From Algibacter pectinivorans (lineage in GTDB: Bacteria; Bacteroidota; Bacteroidia; Flavobacteriales; Flavobacteriaceae): a stretch of 64,000 nt of DNA. The notes beneath the pieces are model-generated. The model searched no databases. It saw only the letters and a program-made list of their open reading frames with translations, and was not told the origin of the DNA. Of this stretch, positions 53,132-61,225 are shown in pieces (positions within the stretch are counted from its first letter, which is position 1; each line of letters begins with the position of its first letter). Location of the stretch: the NCBI RefSeq assembly GCF_900112595.1, contig NZ_FOMI01000003.1, positions 372,001 to 436,000 of the forward strand, written 5' to 3'. Both the position numbers and the translations under genes were made by a program.

Positions 53132-54541
53132 TTAAAATTGAAAATATATAAATTGACTATTACCAAATACACCCAAATAAAAAATTATAAAAACAATAAT
53201 ACCGTACCTTAAATGTGTAGCTGTAGCCTTTAAATATTTAGGAAGCACTAGGTAGTTATTAAAAAACTCTCTTTTTAGTTCGCTTAAAACAAGTATAAAA
53301 ATGGCTATTACAGTATAAACAGGAGCCGTAATATCATCTCTTCCACCAATATATGGAATTCCAAAATTGGTAAACATATCTTTAAAAATTAGTACAGCTT
53401 CACTTAAAGAATTGGCCCTAAAAAACACCCAGGTTAAATTTATAAGTACAAAGGTGAGCGCTATATTAATAAGCCCCGACCTTTTCTTTTTAAAAATTAA
53501 AGTTTCGGCAATTAAATAAAGGCCATTAATAGCGCCCCAAATAACAAAGGTCCAATTAGCACCATGCCATAAACCACTTATTAAAAATGTTATAAATAAA
53601 TTAAATAAATAACGTCCTTTTTTAGATTTATTTCCTCCCAATGGAATGTACACATAATCTTTAAACCAGGTAGATAAACTTATGTGCCAACGTTTCCAGA
53701 ACTCGCCAACCGATGCCGCAAAATAAGGTCGATTAAAATTTACCATTAATTCTAAACCAAATAATTTAGCAATACCAATAGCTATTAAAGAGTAGCCCGC
53801 AAAATCACCATAAATTTGAAAAGCAAAGAAAACTGTGGCCACCATAAACGTTATACCATCATGGTTTTCTACATTATTATAAACAGCATCTACATAAATA
53901 GCCGCTCTATCGGCCACGACTAATTTTAAAAAGAAGCCCCAAATTATAAGTTTAACGCCCGAGGCTATCTTACGTTTTGTAAAAACTCTAGATGTTAATA
54001 TTTGAGGTAATAAATTAGACGCTCTTTCAATAGGACCCGCTACCAACTGCGGAAAAAACGAAACAAATGCGGCAAAACTTATAAAATTAGTTGTAGGTTT
54101 TAGTTTGCCTCTTTTAATATCAATAGAGTAGGATAGCGTTTGAAACGTATAAAACGAAATTCCTACAGGAAGTATAATATTTAAAGTCCAGCTGTTTTGC
54201 ACTGTGTAACCAAGCAGACTTAAGGATTCTATCCAAGAATTCACAAAAAAATTATAATATTTAAAAAAGCCTAAAAGTCCCAAGTTAAAAATAATGCTTG
54301 CAAGCATCCATTTTTTCTTAGTAGCTGTTTCTTTAGAGTTATAAATTTGTATTCCTACAAAATAATCGACAATAGTACTTGTAGCAATTAACATTAAAAA
54401 CCGGTAATCCCACCACCCATAAAACACATAACTACTAACTAATAAAATTACATTTTGTAATTTTAAATTTCTTTGAGCTACCCAATATAAAAGAAGTACT
54501 AAGGGTAAAAACAGAAAAAATATGGCAGAATTAAATAACAT
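53132..54541 (-). CDS. MBOAT-family O-acyltransferase (AlgI/DltB-like), cassette 2
   Basis: 469 residues, polytopic. The conserved stretches are SYVFYGWWDYRFLMLI, SFYTFQTLSYSIDIKRGKLKPT, FVSFFPQLVAGPIERASNLL, YGDFAGYSLIAIGIAKLFGLE, FWKRWHISLSTWFKDYVYIPLGG and LISGLWHGANWTFVIWG with the catalytic His; the C-terminus is QFIYFQF. Its ATG directly abuts the stop of the glycosyltransferase gene. Together with the adenylation enzyme and carrier protein it completes the four part types of a dlt operon, although the order differs and a gap interrupts the set. Confidence 0.92.
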   Translation of the reverse strand: MLFNSAIFFLFLPLVLLLYWVAQRNLKLQNVILLVSSYVFYGWWDYRFLMLIATSTIVDYFVGIQIYNSKETATKKKWMLASIIFNLGLLGFFKYYNFFVNSWIESLSLLGYTVQNSWTLNIILPVGISFYTFQTLSYSIDIKRGKLKPTTNFISFAAFVSFFPQLVAGPIERASNLLPQILTSRVFTKRKIASGVKLIIWGFFLKLVVADRAAIYVDAVYNNVENHDGITFMVATVFFAFQIYGDFAGYSLIAIGIAKLFGLELMVNFNRPYFAASVGEFWKRWHISLSTWFKDYVYIPLGGNKSKKGRYLFNLFITFLISGLWHGANWTFVIWGAINGLYLIAETLIFKKKRSGLINIALTFVLINLTWVFFRANSLSEAVLIFKDMFTNFGIPYIGGRDDITAPVYTVIAIFILVLSELKREFFNNYLVLPKYLKATATHLRYGIIVFIIFYLGVFGNSQFIYFQF

Positions 54542-55699
54542 TTATTTGTTTTCTAGGTTTTTATATTCTTGTAAAAGGCCATCCCAAATTACTTGGCGTT
54601 GGTAGCGCTTTACAATAAGTTCTCTACATTTAGCCTTATCGTAAACAAAAGTTTTATTATATATTTTTAACATGGCGTCGTGTAAGGCATTAGCATCTCT
54701 AACAGGAATAATACAGCCATTTTCGCCTTCAATAATTATTTCATTACAACCATTTATATTAGTAACAATGGCAGGTAATTCCATGGCACCAGCTTGCATT
54801 ACTACATTAGGAAACCCTTCGCGATAACTAGGGAAAGCCAAAACATTGGCAATAGCAAAATAAGGTCTAACATCGGTAGCCCAACCTGTAGATATAATTT
54901 GTGGGTTGGTATCTTTTATTTCTAATGTTTTTTCATCTAAGGGATCTAAATCTGTTTCAAAATCGCCTACCAATAAAAGTTTAGCATCTTTATGCGTTTT
55001 AGATATAGTATTAAAAGCTTCTAGAAGTTCTTTTATACCTTTATCGGCCACTAGACGCCCAACATAAATAAATACAAAGTCGGTTTCTGCAATATTTAAC
55101 TTTTGTTTTAGGGCTTTGTTTTCGGTTGTATTACTAAAATGATTTAAACTAAAATGATCGACATCTATACCATTAGAGCTCCCATGTGCTATAACTTTCA
55201 ATTTATTTTTGGTAGTAAACTTTTCTTCTAAAATAATATCATACAAACCATGGGAGTTTGGATAAATCATAGAAGCGGCTGCATAAGTAATTTTTTCAAC
55301 CGTGTTTAGTAACCATCTTTTTTTACCTGTAGCCACAAGTAACGGTAAACCAGCAATGGTATGCAACCTATGAGGTACACCAGCAAATTTGGCCGCAATC
55401 ATGGATAGTGTTCCTGCTTTAGGCGTATGCGAGTGTACTATAAAAGGCTTTTCTTTTTTAAATAATTTATAGAGTTTATATACCGAAATCAAATCCTTTA
55501 TTGGTGTGATTTTTCTAGTCATATCTATAGCAACTGTAGGTACATTTTCTCTTTCCGAAACCATTTTAAGAAGGTTGTACTCATCATTGGAGGAAATTGC
55601 AATAACATTGTAATGCGCCGACATAAATTTAAGTTGACCATAAAGTAGACCTCTTAGGGATGCTGGTACTGTTGTAACTCTAATAATTTTTTTCTTCAT
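54542..55699 (-). CDS. Glycosyltransferase family 4
   Basis: 385 residues from the ATG at 55699 (nine codons inside a longer frame that opens at 55726; family members start near MKKKIIRVTTVPASL). The two GT-B Rossmann domains are visible: VHSHTPKAGTLSMIAAKFAGVPHRLHTIAGL in the first, and FIYVGRLVADKGIKELLEAF and FPSYREGFPNVVMQAGAMELPAIVTNINGCNEII in the second, which has the E-x7-E nucleotide-sugar motif. It is the first gene of the minus-strand cluster, upstream of MBOAT 2. A 460-nt gene-free region separates it from the divergent lipoprotein. Confidence 0.92.
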   Translation of the reverse strand: MKKKIIRVTTVPASLRGLLYGQLKFMSAHYNVIAISSNDEYNLLKMVSERENVPTVAIDMTRKITPIKDLISVYKLYKLFKKEKPFIVHSHTPKAGTLSMIAAKFAGVPHRLHTIAGLPLLVATGKKRWLLNTVEKITYAAASMIYPNSHGLYDIILEEKFTTKNKLKVIAHGSSNGIDVDHFSLNHFSNTTENKALKQKLNIAETDFVFIYVGRLVADKGIKELLEAFNTISKTHKDAKLLLVGDFETDLDPLDEKTLEIKDTNPQIISTGWATDVRPYFAIANVLAFPSYREGFPNVVMQAGAMELPAIVTNINGCNEIIIEGENGCIIPVRDANALHDAMLKIYNKTFVYDKAKCRELIVKRYQRQVIWDGLLQEYKNLENK

Positions 55700-56186
55700 A
55701 AAGACTTTAATATCTGCGTATTTCAAGAGGGCGTAAATATATAAAAGTTATTTTGTTATGTAAACGGTTTCTTAGTTTCTATTTACTACGTTGGTAATAA
55801 AGTGGCATTGTAGTTTAAATAAAAATTAAATGTGATTTACATATATATTTAAAATAATTATATAAAGTGTATAAAATTTACATGATACAACTATAAAAAG
55901 CTTATAAACAGCTAGTTAAAATTGTTATTTTTTATTAACAAAAGGTCTATTATAAAATATTTGCTATTATTTTTACGGCTCGAAGTCCAAAAAGCACAAA
56001 GTAAACGTAAGTTAATGAGTGATATATAGGTTAAAACTGTTTTTAAACGTTAAAATTAGGTATTTTGTCGATGTTTTTATGTTTTATAGTATTAATTTAT
56101 CGATTTATTTGAACAGTTTGTCGGTTTTTTCAAAAAAAAATTATATCATTGAACAATATATTTTATGTCCTTAATTATTTAGTATT
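55700..56186. other. Divergent intergenic region, no gene
   Basis: 487 nt of AT-rich DNA between divergent genes. It must hold promoters for the glycosyltransferase (minus) and the beta-helix lipoprotein (plus), but no TAnnTTTG box with a correctly spaced TTG was found. Confidence 0.6.
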
Positions 56187-58160
56187 ATGAAGATTACAAT
56201 TAAAAACATTGCTTTGGCAATGGCAACGGTGGTTACTTTAACATCTTGCAACAACGAAGAGTTATTTGTAGACCAAATCGTTACCGAAGAGCTAGTAGAA
56301 ACCGATAACATTAAAGAAGAAGTAGAAGACCCAGTAGTAGACCCAACTGCGCCTTGTGCCTTTAGTTTAAGTAGTGCTACAGCAAACTCAACAGTTGTAA
56401 TAGATTGCATACTAGATTTGGATGGACAAACAATTACCTTGCCAAGCAGTGTATATCTTAGTTATGCTGGTGGCGATATTATTAATGGCACAATTAATTT
56501 TGGTGCCAGTAACACCATTGATGGCGAACTTTTAAACTACACATTAAACGTAAAAGGGCAAACTCCAAAACTTACCAAACCAGAATTCAATTTTTTACCA
56601 GAACGTTGGGATATTGTTGAGGGCGAAACCACTTCTGATATTGCTTGGGATAACAATAAAAATTTAGAATTTACCATGTCTTTAATTAAAGAATTAGGGG
56701 CAACAACATTTAAAATGGATGTAATAGATGCTTATTTTGAAGGATCTCGTAATGCACCAGGGACAAATTTTTACCCTTCAGTAGAAGCTGTAAATATTCC
56801 TTCAGACTTTAATTTAGTAATGACAGACAATACTCATTTAAGAATCCAACCTGCCACTGCTCAATCAGAAAGATTAGAAAATGGAGCCATTTTTGCCATT
56901 CGAGATGCGGATAATATTACTGTTACTGGAGGGAATTTGCACGGAGATAGAAAGGTTAGATATTTTTCTCCCGATAATAATGGTTTAGAAGGAGCTCATT
57001 TATTTTATATAGAATCTGGGCGTAATGTTATATTAGATGGGATTAAGTTTATTGATGGCTCTAAAGGAGGTTTAAACATCTATTCTTTAGGAGCCACTTT
57101 TGAAGCATGGTACAACCCTAGTAGATATATAAAAGTTTTAAACTGCGAGTTTACCAATATACGAAGAATGGCAGTTGCATTAACTGATGGGCGTGATATA
57201 CTTTTTGAAGGAAACACCTTTACAAATACTGGTCAACCAGGACCAAATTCCACTGGTGGAGAGGTTGGTTATGCCATGAATATGGAGGCAACTAGAGTAC
57301 GTGACGCTAACGGAATATTAGTTGAACGTGAAAAAGTAACAGATATAATAATACGTGGAAATAAAGAAACAGGAAGTAGAGGAGGTTCCATTTCTGTGCA
57401 TATTGGTCAAAATGTAACTATTGAAGATAATGATTTTGAAACAACAGTAACATATGCTTATACCAATGGGACCAAAATTATTAATAATAGATTTAAAGGT
57501 TTAGGAGCATCGAAATCTGACTATGCAATATTTGCTACTGGTGATGGTGATACGGTTTATAATAATGAAATTTATGGTAATACCATTGAGGATTATAATA
57601 TTGGTATGATTTTAAGTTCTGCTTATATTGAAGTTCATAGTAATGTGATTTCTGGAGTAACTTCAGGTATTTTGTTAGGAAAATCGACTAATTCTAATAT
57701 TTATAATAATAATGTTACTGCAAATACTTTTGGTATCATTGTAGGTAATACGTGGCTAAACAATGTGGAAATAAAAGGGAATACCCTATCTGCAGGATTT
57801 TTAAACATGAAATTTTCTAATAGTAATAATAAACCAGAGCATGCTAATTATACCTTTTCTGTTACCGATAATATTTGTAAAACAGACAAAAAAATAGATT
57901 TTTTGCAGGTTAATGGAGTTAATTTTTCCAATAATGAAGTTGCTGGTATTCAAATAGCAAACTCAACAAATTTGACAATTTCTAATAATACAATAAAACC
58001 AACAGATTTTGATGGCATTCGTTTATACGACGATCATGACAATGTATCACTTATAAACAATACTATTTATGAACCTACAGGTGCTTCTAGATTTCAATGT
58101 ATAAATAACGGCTCGGAGAGTCAAGATGAAATTATTGAGAAAGGGAATACTTGTAATTAA
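56187..58160 (+). CDS. Right-handed parallel beta-helix lipoprotein
   Basis: 657 residues. A lipoprotein signal (IALAMATVVTLTSC, Cys21) is followed by an acidic linker (about 25-55). A pectate-lyase-like parallel beta-helix spans about 175-655, with repeated units such as LIRGNK-, IEDNDFE, IINNRFKG, IYGNTIEDYN, VHSNVISG, IYNNNVTANTF and VEIKGNTLS. Asn ladders at unit ends are clear. The fold hosts polysaccharide lyases, C5-epimerases and hydrolases; the catalytic residues cannot be placed here. It is next to the glycan locus, so processing or binding of the exported glycan is likely. It is a single-gene unit with its own terminator. Confidence 0.82.
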   Translation: MKITIKNIALAMATVVTLTSCNNEELFVDQIVTEELVETDNIKEEVEDPVVDPTAPCAFSLSSATANSTVVIDCILDLDGQTITLPSSVYLSYAGGDIINGTINFGASNTIDGELLNYTLNVKGQTPKLTKPEFNFLPERWDIVEGETTSDIAWDNNKNLEFTMSLIKELGATTFKMDVIDAYFEGSRNAPGTNFYPSVEAVNIPSDFNLVMTDNTHLRIQPATAQSERLENGAIFAIRDADNITVTGGNLHGDRKVRYFSPDNNGLEGAHLFYIESGRNVILDGIKFIDGSKGGLNIYSLGATFEAWYNPSRYIKVLNCEFTNIRRMAVALTDGRDILFEGNTFTNTGQPGPNSTGGEVGYAMNMEATRVRDANGILVEREKVTDIIIRGNKETGSRGGSISVHIGQNVTIEDNDFETTVTYAYTNGTKIINNRFKGLGASKSDYAIFATGDGDTVYNNEIYGNTIEDYNIGMILSSAYIEVHSNVISGVTSGILLGKSTNSNIYNNNVTANTFGIIVGNTWLNNVEIKGNTLSAGFLNMKFSNSNNKPEHANYTFSVTDNICKTDKKIDFLQVNGVNFSNNEVAGIQIANSTNLTISNNTIKPTDFDGIRLYDDHDNVSLINNTIYEPTGASRFQCINNGSESQDEIIEKGNTCN

Positions 58161-58181
58161 GTTAAAGTTAAAAAGATTACT

Positions 58182-58218
58182 AAAAAAAGGGAAGATTGTA
58201 CATAGTCTTCCCTTTTTT
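58182..58218 (+). terminator. Terminator of the beta-helix lipoprotein
   Basis: An A7 tract, the stem GGGAAGA / TCTTCCC with a 10-nt loop, then T6, 22 nt after the stop. Confidence 0.85.
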
Positions 58219-58604
58219 AATAATGTTTTTTTTACATAGTAGCGTGTAAACCGTGTTGGTTTTAAAAATTAAATTTATTTAAATGATTCCATCTTTAAAA
58301 TTAATAGAACTAAATCAATTTACACGATTTAGGTTTTTTGGGACACTTTAAAAAAGTGTGGTTTTTTTATAATATGGCAACATAGGTAATTGACAAAGAA
58401 TGAGAAACCACAAAAAGACAAATATGTATTGATGTTTTTGTAGTTTGTTGGAAGGAAATTGAAATTACAAATTTAAAAATTAAAGATGGTTTTAGTTCCA
58501 TTTAATGGTCTCAAAAATATAGGAAGTTTTATACTTTAGTGCGTATTGTTCTAGTTTCAAAAAATTAATTAAATTTTTTATTGATAAGTACGTATAAGTG
58601 CTTA

Positions 58605-58634
58605 TTGATTTGTAATCAGAAAATTCTAACTTTG
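58605..58634 (+). promoter_or_regulatory. Consensus promoter TTG-N19-TAACTTTG for MBOAT cassette 3
   Basis: TTG at 58605-58607 and TAACTTTG at 58627-58634 have the ideal 19-nt spacing. The leader to the ATG at 58740 would be about 99 nt. Confidence 0.7.
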
Positions 58635-58739
58635 TTTATTGGATTATAGTACTCTTTAATTCGAGGTAACATCATTAAAGTTAGACTTTATTTTGAATAC
58701 AGTAAATTATAAAAAGCAAGAATAAAACTATTAATAACC

Positions 58740-60158
58740 ATGTTATTTAATTCATTCGAATTTTTAATTTTTTTTCCAATCGTTTTTACTATCTATTGGG
58801 TTTTAAACAAAGATTTAACAAAACAAAATTTATTATTATTATTATCCAGTTACATTTTTTACGCTTGGTGGGATTGGAGGTTTTTATCCTTAATAATAAT
58901 TAGTTCGTTTATTGATTTTCGAGCCGGGATTAAAATATTTGCATCTAAAACTAAAAGGGAAAGAAAAAAATGGTTAATTGTGAGTTTAGTTGCTAATTTA
59001 GGTTTCTTATCCATTTTTAAATATTATAATTTCTTCGCAGAATCCTTTTCAGATTTAATGAATCGTTTTGGTTGGCAACCAAATGATTTAACTCTAAATA
59101 TAATCTTACCTGTAGGTATTAGTTTTTATACCTTTCAGACTTTAAGTTACTCTATCGATATTTATAGAAAACAATTTAAACCAACTTATAATGTTGTGTC
59201 ATTCTTCACTTATGTGTCTTTTTTCCCGCAGTTAGTTGCGGGTCCTATTGAGCGGGCTTCCAATTTATTACCACAGATAGAGAAAAAGAGGATTTTTAAA
59301 AAAGAATGGTTCAATGCAGGAGTTATTCAAATACTTATAGGCTTGTTTCGTAAAATTGTTATTGCAGATAATATTGCTGGATACGTTGATACAATTTATG
59401 CAGATGTAAGTTTATATAATTCATCAACTATTCTTTTGGCAACAGTTTTATATGCTTTTCAAATTTATTTCGATTTTGCTGGCTATTCTGACATAGCTAT
59501 TGGTACTGCTAAATTATTAGGGTTTAAATTTAATCAAAACTTTAATTTACCTTATTTTTCTAAATCGCTTACGGAGTTTTGGAGAAAATGGCACATATCT
59601 TTATCTTTTTGGTTAAGAGATTATTTATATATTTCTTTAGGTGGAAACAGAAAAGGAATAAAGATAACGTATAGAAACTTAATGTTAACTATGTTACTAG
59701 GAGGTCTTTGGCATGGAGCCAATTGGACTTTTCTTTTTTGGGGAGGTATTCATGGCGTTGTTTTAAGTTTAGAGAAATTTTTAAAATCTATTCGGTTTTC
59801 TAATAAATTTAAAACAGTTGATTTTCTTGGTTACCCTTTAACATTTGGGATTGTAATATTTTCATGGATATTTTTTAGGTCACAGGATTTAAACTCAGCT
59901 TTTGTTGCTATTAAAAAAATTTTTCAATTTAATTTTTCTGCCCCATTTATTGGAGATATAAATTTGATAACAAATTCTATATTAGTTTTATCCATTGGTT
60001 TAATTTTTGATTTATACCTTTTCAATAAAAACTTAAGTTTAGAAAACTTAGGAGCTAAGTTCAGTTTATTAAAAATTGTAATTGTATCCTGTATTGTAAT
60101 AATGCTAATTAATCTTTTTTATTCTTCTTCAAATAATTTTATTTATTTTCAATTTTAA
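58740..60158 (+). CDS. MBOAT-family O-acyltransferase (AlgI-like), cassette 3
   Basis: 472 residues. The same blocks as cassettes 1 and 2 are present: SYIFYAWWDWRFLSLI, SFYTFQTLSYSIDIYRKQFKPT, YVSFFPQLVAGPIERASNLL, YFDFAGYSDIAIGTAKLLGF, FWRKWHISLSFWLRDYLYISLGG and LLGGLWHGANWTFLFWG, ending NNFIYFQF. A notable difference is the residue string DFRAGIKIF after the second helix where the others have DYF-V/I-GI. It has the best promoter in the glycan locus and forms a two-gene unit with the following SGNH gene (3-nt gap). Confidence 0.92.
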   Translation: MLFNSFEFLIFFPIVFTIYWVLNKDLTKQNLLLLLSSYIFYAWWDWRFLSLIIISSFIDFRAGIKIFASKTKRERKKWLIVSLVANLGFLSIFKYYNFFAESFSDLMNRFGWQPNDLTLNIILPVGISFYTFQTLSYSIDIYRKQFKPTYNVVSFFTYVSFFPQLVAGPIERASNLLPQIEKKRIFKKEWFNAGVIQILIGLFRKIVIADNIAGYVDTIYADVSLYNSSTILLATVLYAFQIYFDFAGYSDIAIGTAKLLGFKFNQNFNLPYFSKSLTEFWRKWHISLSFWLRDYLYISLGGNRKGIKITYRNLMLTMLLGGLWHGANWTFLFWGGIHGVVLSLEKFLKSIRFSNKFKTVDFLGYPLTFGIVIFSWIFFRSQDLNSAFVAIKKIFQFNFSAPFIGDINLITNSILVLSIGLIFDLYLFNKNLSLENLGAKFSLLKIVIVSCIVIMLINLFYSSSNNFIYFQF

Positions 60159-60161
60159 ATT

Positions 60162-61097
60162 ATGAATCTAAAGAACATAGAATACATAGTTAAAACAATT
60201 ACGTTAGTTTTAATTTTTACATATTTAACGGATAAAGTTGTTTTTTTTTCATTAAACAAAATAAGTGATAAGGTATTTACAGGCCAAAGTATTGGTAAAT
60301 TAAATCATTATATAGTTTTAAAAGACAGTTTAGATTTTGTTGTTTTTGGCAGTTCAAGGGCAAATCGAAATTTAAATCCTGAAATAATATCAAAAAACAG
60401 TTTTAATATGGGGGCAGATGGTCGGAAATTATCTTTTGCCGCTACTTTGATTAAAATATTACCAAGAAAAAAGGAACAAACCGTACTTTTACATATAGAT
60501 CCAGAAAAAGCTTACTTAAAAAACTATAAAGGTGATGATATTCAGGTTTTAGGTACTAAATATCATAGAAATCCACTTATTAAAAATGAAATTGATAAAC
60601 TTGAACAAGCAGACCGTTTTCAGAAATTTTATTGGAGTTTAGGATACAATAGAACAGTACTTGGAATAATTAAAAATTACTTACACCCAAATTACAACTA
60701 TAAAAACTACTCAGGTTTTGATCCTATTTTTGTCACTGAAAATCAAAAAAATATTTTTAAAAATATTTTAAAAAATGAAGCATCTGTAAAATGCGAAAAT
60801 GTTTTTGTAATTAATGAAATTTATAAAAATTATTTAAGTGAACTTAAATTATTTTGCGACCAAAATAACAAAAAATTAATTTTATTTACCTCTCCAAAAT
60901 ATAATGATCAATGTAAAGAAGATAATTTAAAATTTAGTCAAACAATGGAAAATATGGGGTTGACATATCTGGACATGACAGATTATTTTAAAAAAAATAA
61001 CTTATTTGAATATTGGAAAGATAAAATCCATTTGTCAAACTATGGAGCTGAAATTTTTACGGAGGAGTTTAAGCAGTTATTAATTGAAATTAAATAA
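60162..61097 (+). CDS. Membrane-anchored SGNH-like protein partner of MBOAT 3
   Basis: 311 residues with an N-terminal helix (YIVKTITLVLIFTYLTDKVVFF) and a periplasmic SGNH-like domain. Block I is FVVFGSSRANRNLNPEI (Ser in GSS), the NMGADGRKLSFA stretch follows, and KDKIHLSNYGAEIFTEEF gives the Asp-x-x-His of block V. The overall pattern matches the partner of cassette 2. It lies 3 nt after the MBOAT gene. The end of this unit has no obvious terminator before the convergent CapK-like gene. Confidence 0.78.
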   Translation: MNLKNIEYIVKTITLVLIFTYLTDKVVFFSLNKISDKVFTGQSIGKLNHYIVLKDSLDFVVFGSSRANRNLNPEIISKNSFNMGADGRKLSFAATLIKILPRKKEQTVLLHIDPEKAYLKNYKGDDIQVLGTKYHRNPLIKNEIDKLEQADRFQKFYWSLGYNRTVLGIIKNYLHPNYNYKNYSGFDPIFVTENQKNIFKNILKNEASVKCENVFVINEIYKNYLSELKLFCDQNNKKLILFTSPKYNDQCKEDNLKFSQTMENMGLTYLDMTDYFKKNNLFEYWKDKIHLSNYGAEIFTEEFKQLLIEIK

Positions 61098-61225
61098 AAA
61101 TTCCTCGGTTAATTAATCTTTCCTATTCCTTACTTTTTGAAGTATAATCTGTATGGTAATATTTTACTAATATTAGTTAAAATATTCTTATGTTTTATCT
61201 ATAGCTAGGGACACTTAGTTTTAGG

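Larger units (their letters stand above)
58161..58739. other. Intergenic region with terminator, inverted repeats and promoter
   Basis: 579 nt. It contains the terminator at 58182-58218, a hairpin ACACTTT/AAAGTGT at 58343-58359 followed by a T-run, a 10-bp inverted repeat CCATCTTTAA (58289-58298) / TTAAAGATGG (58480-58489), and the promoter at 58605-58634. No ORF with recognisable content was found. Confidence 0.6.

Noticed and set aside
58340-61216. Insertion-sequence ends (GGGACACTT direct repeats)
   Set aside because: A 9-nt word repeated once in AT-rich DNA with no transposase is not enough evidence; kept only as a low-interest note.
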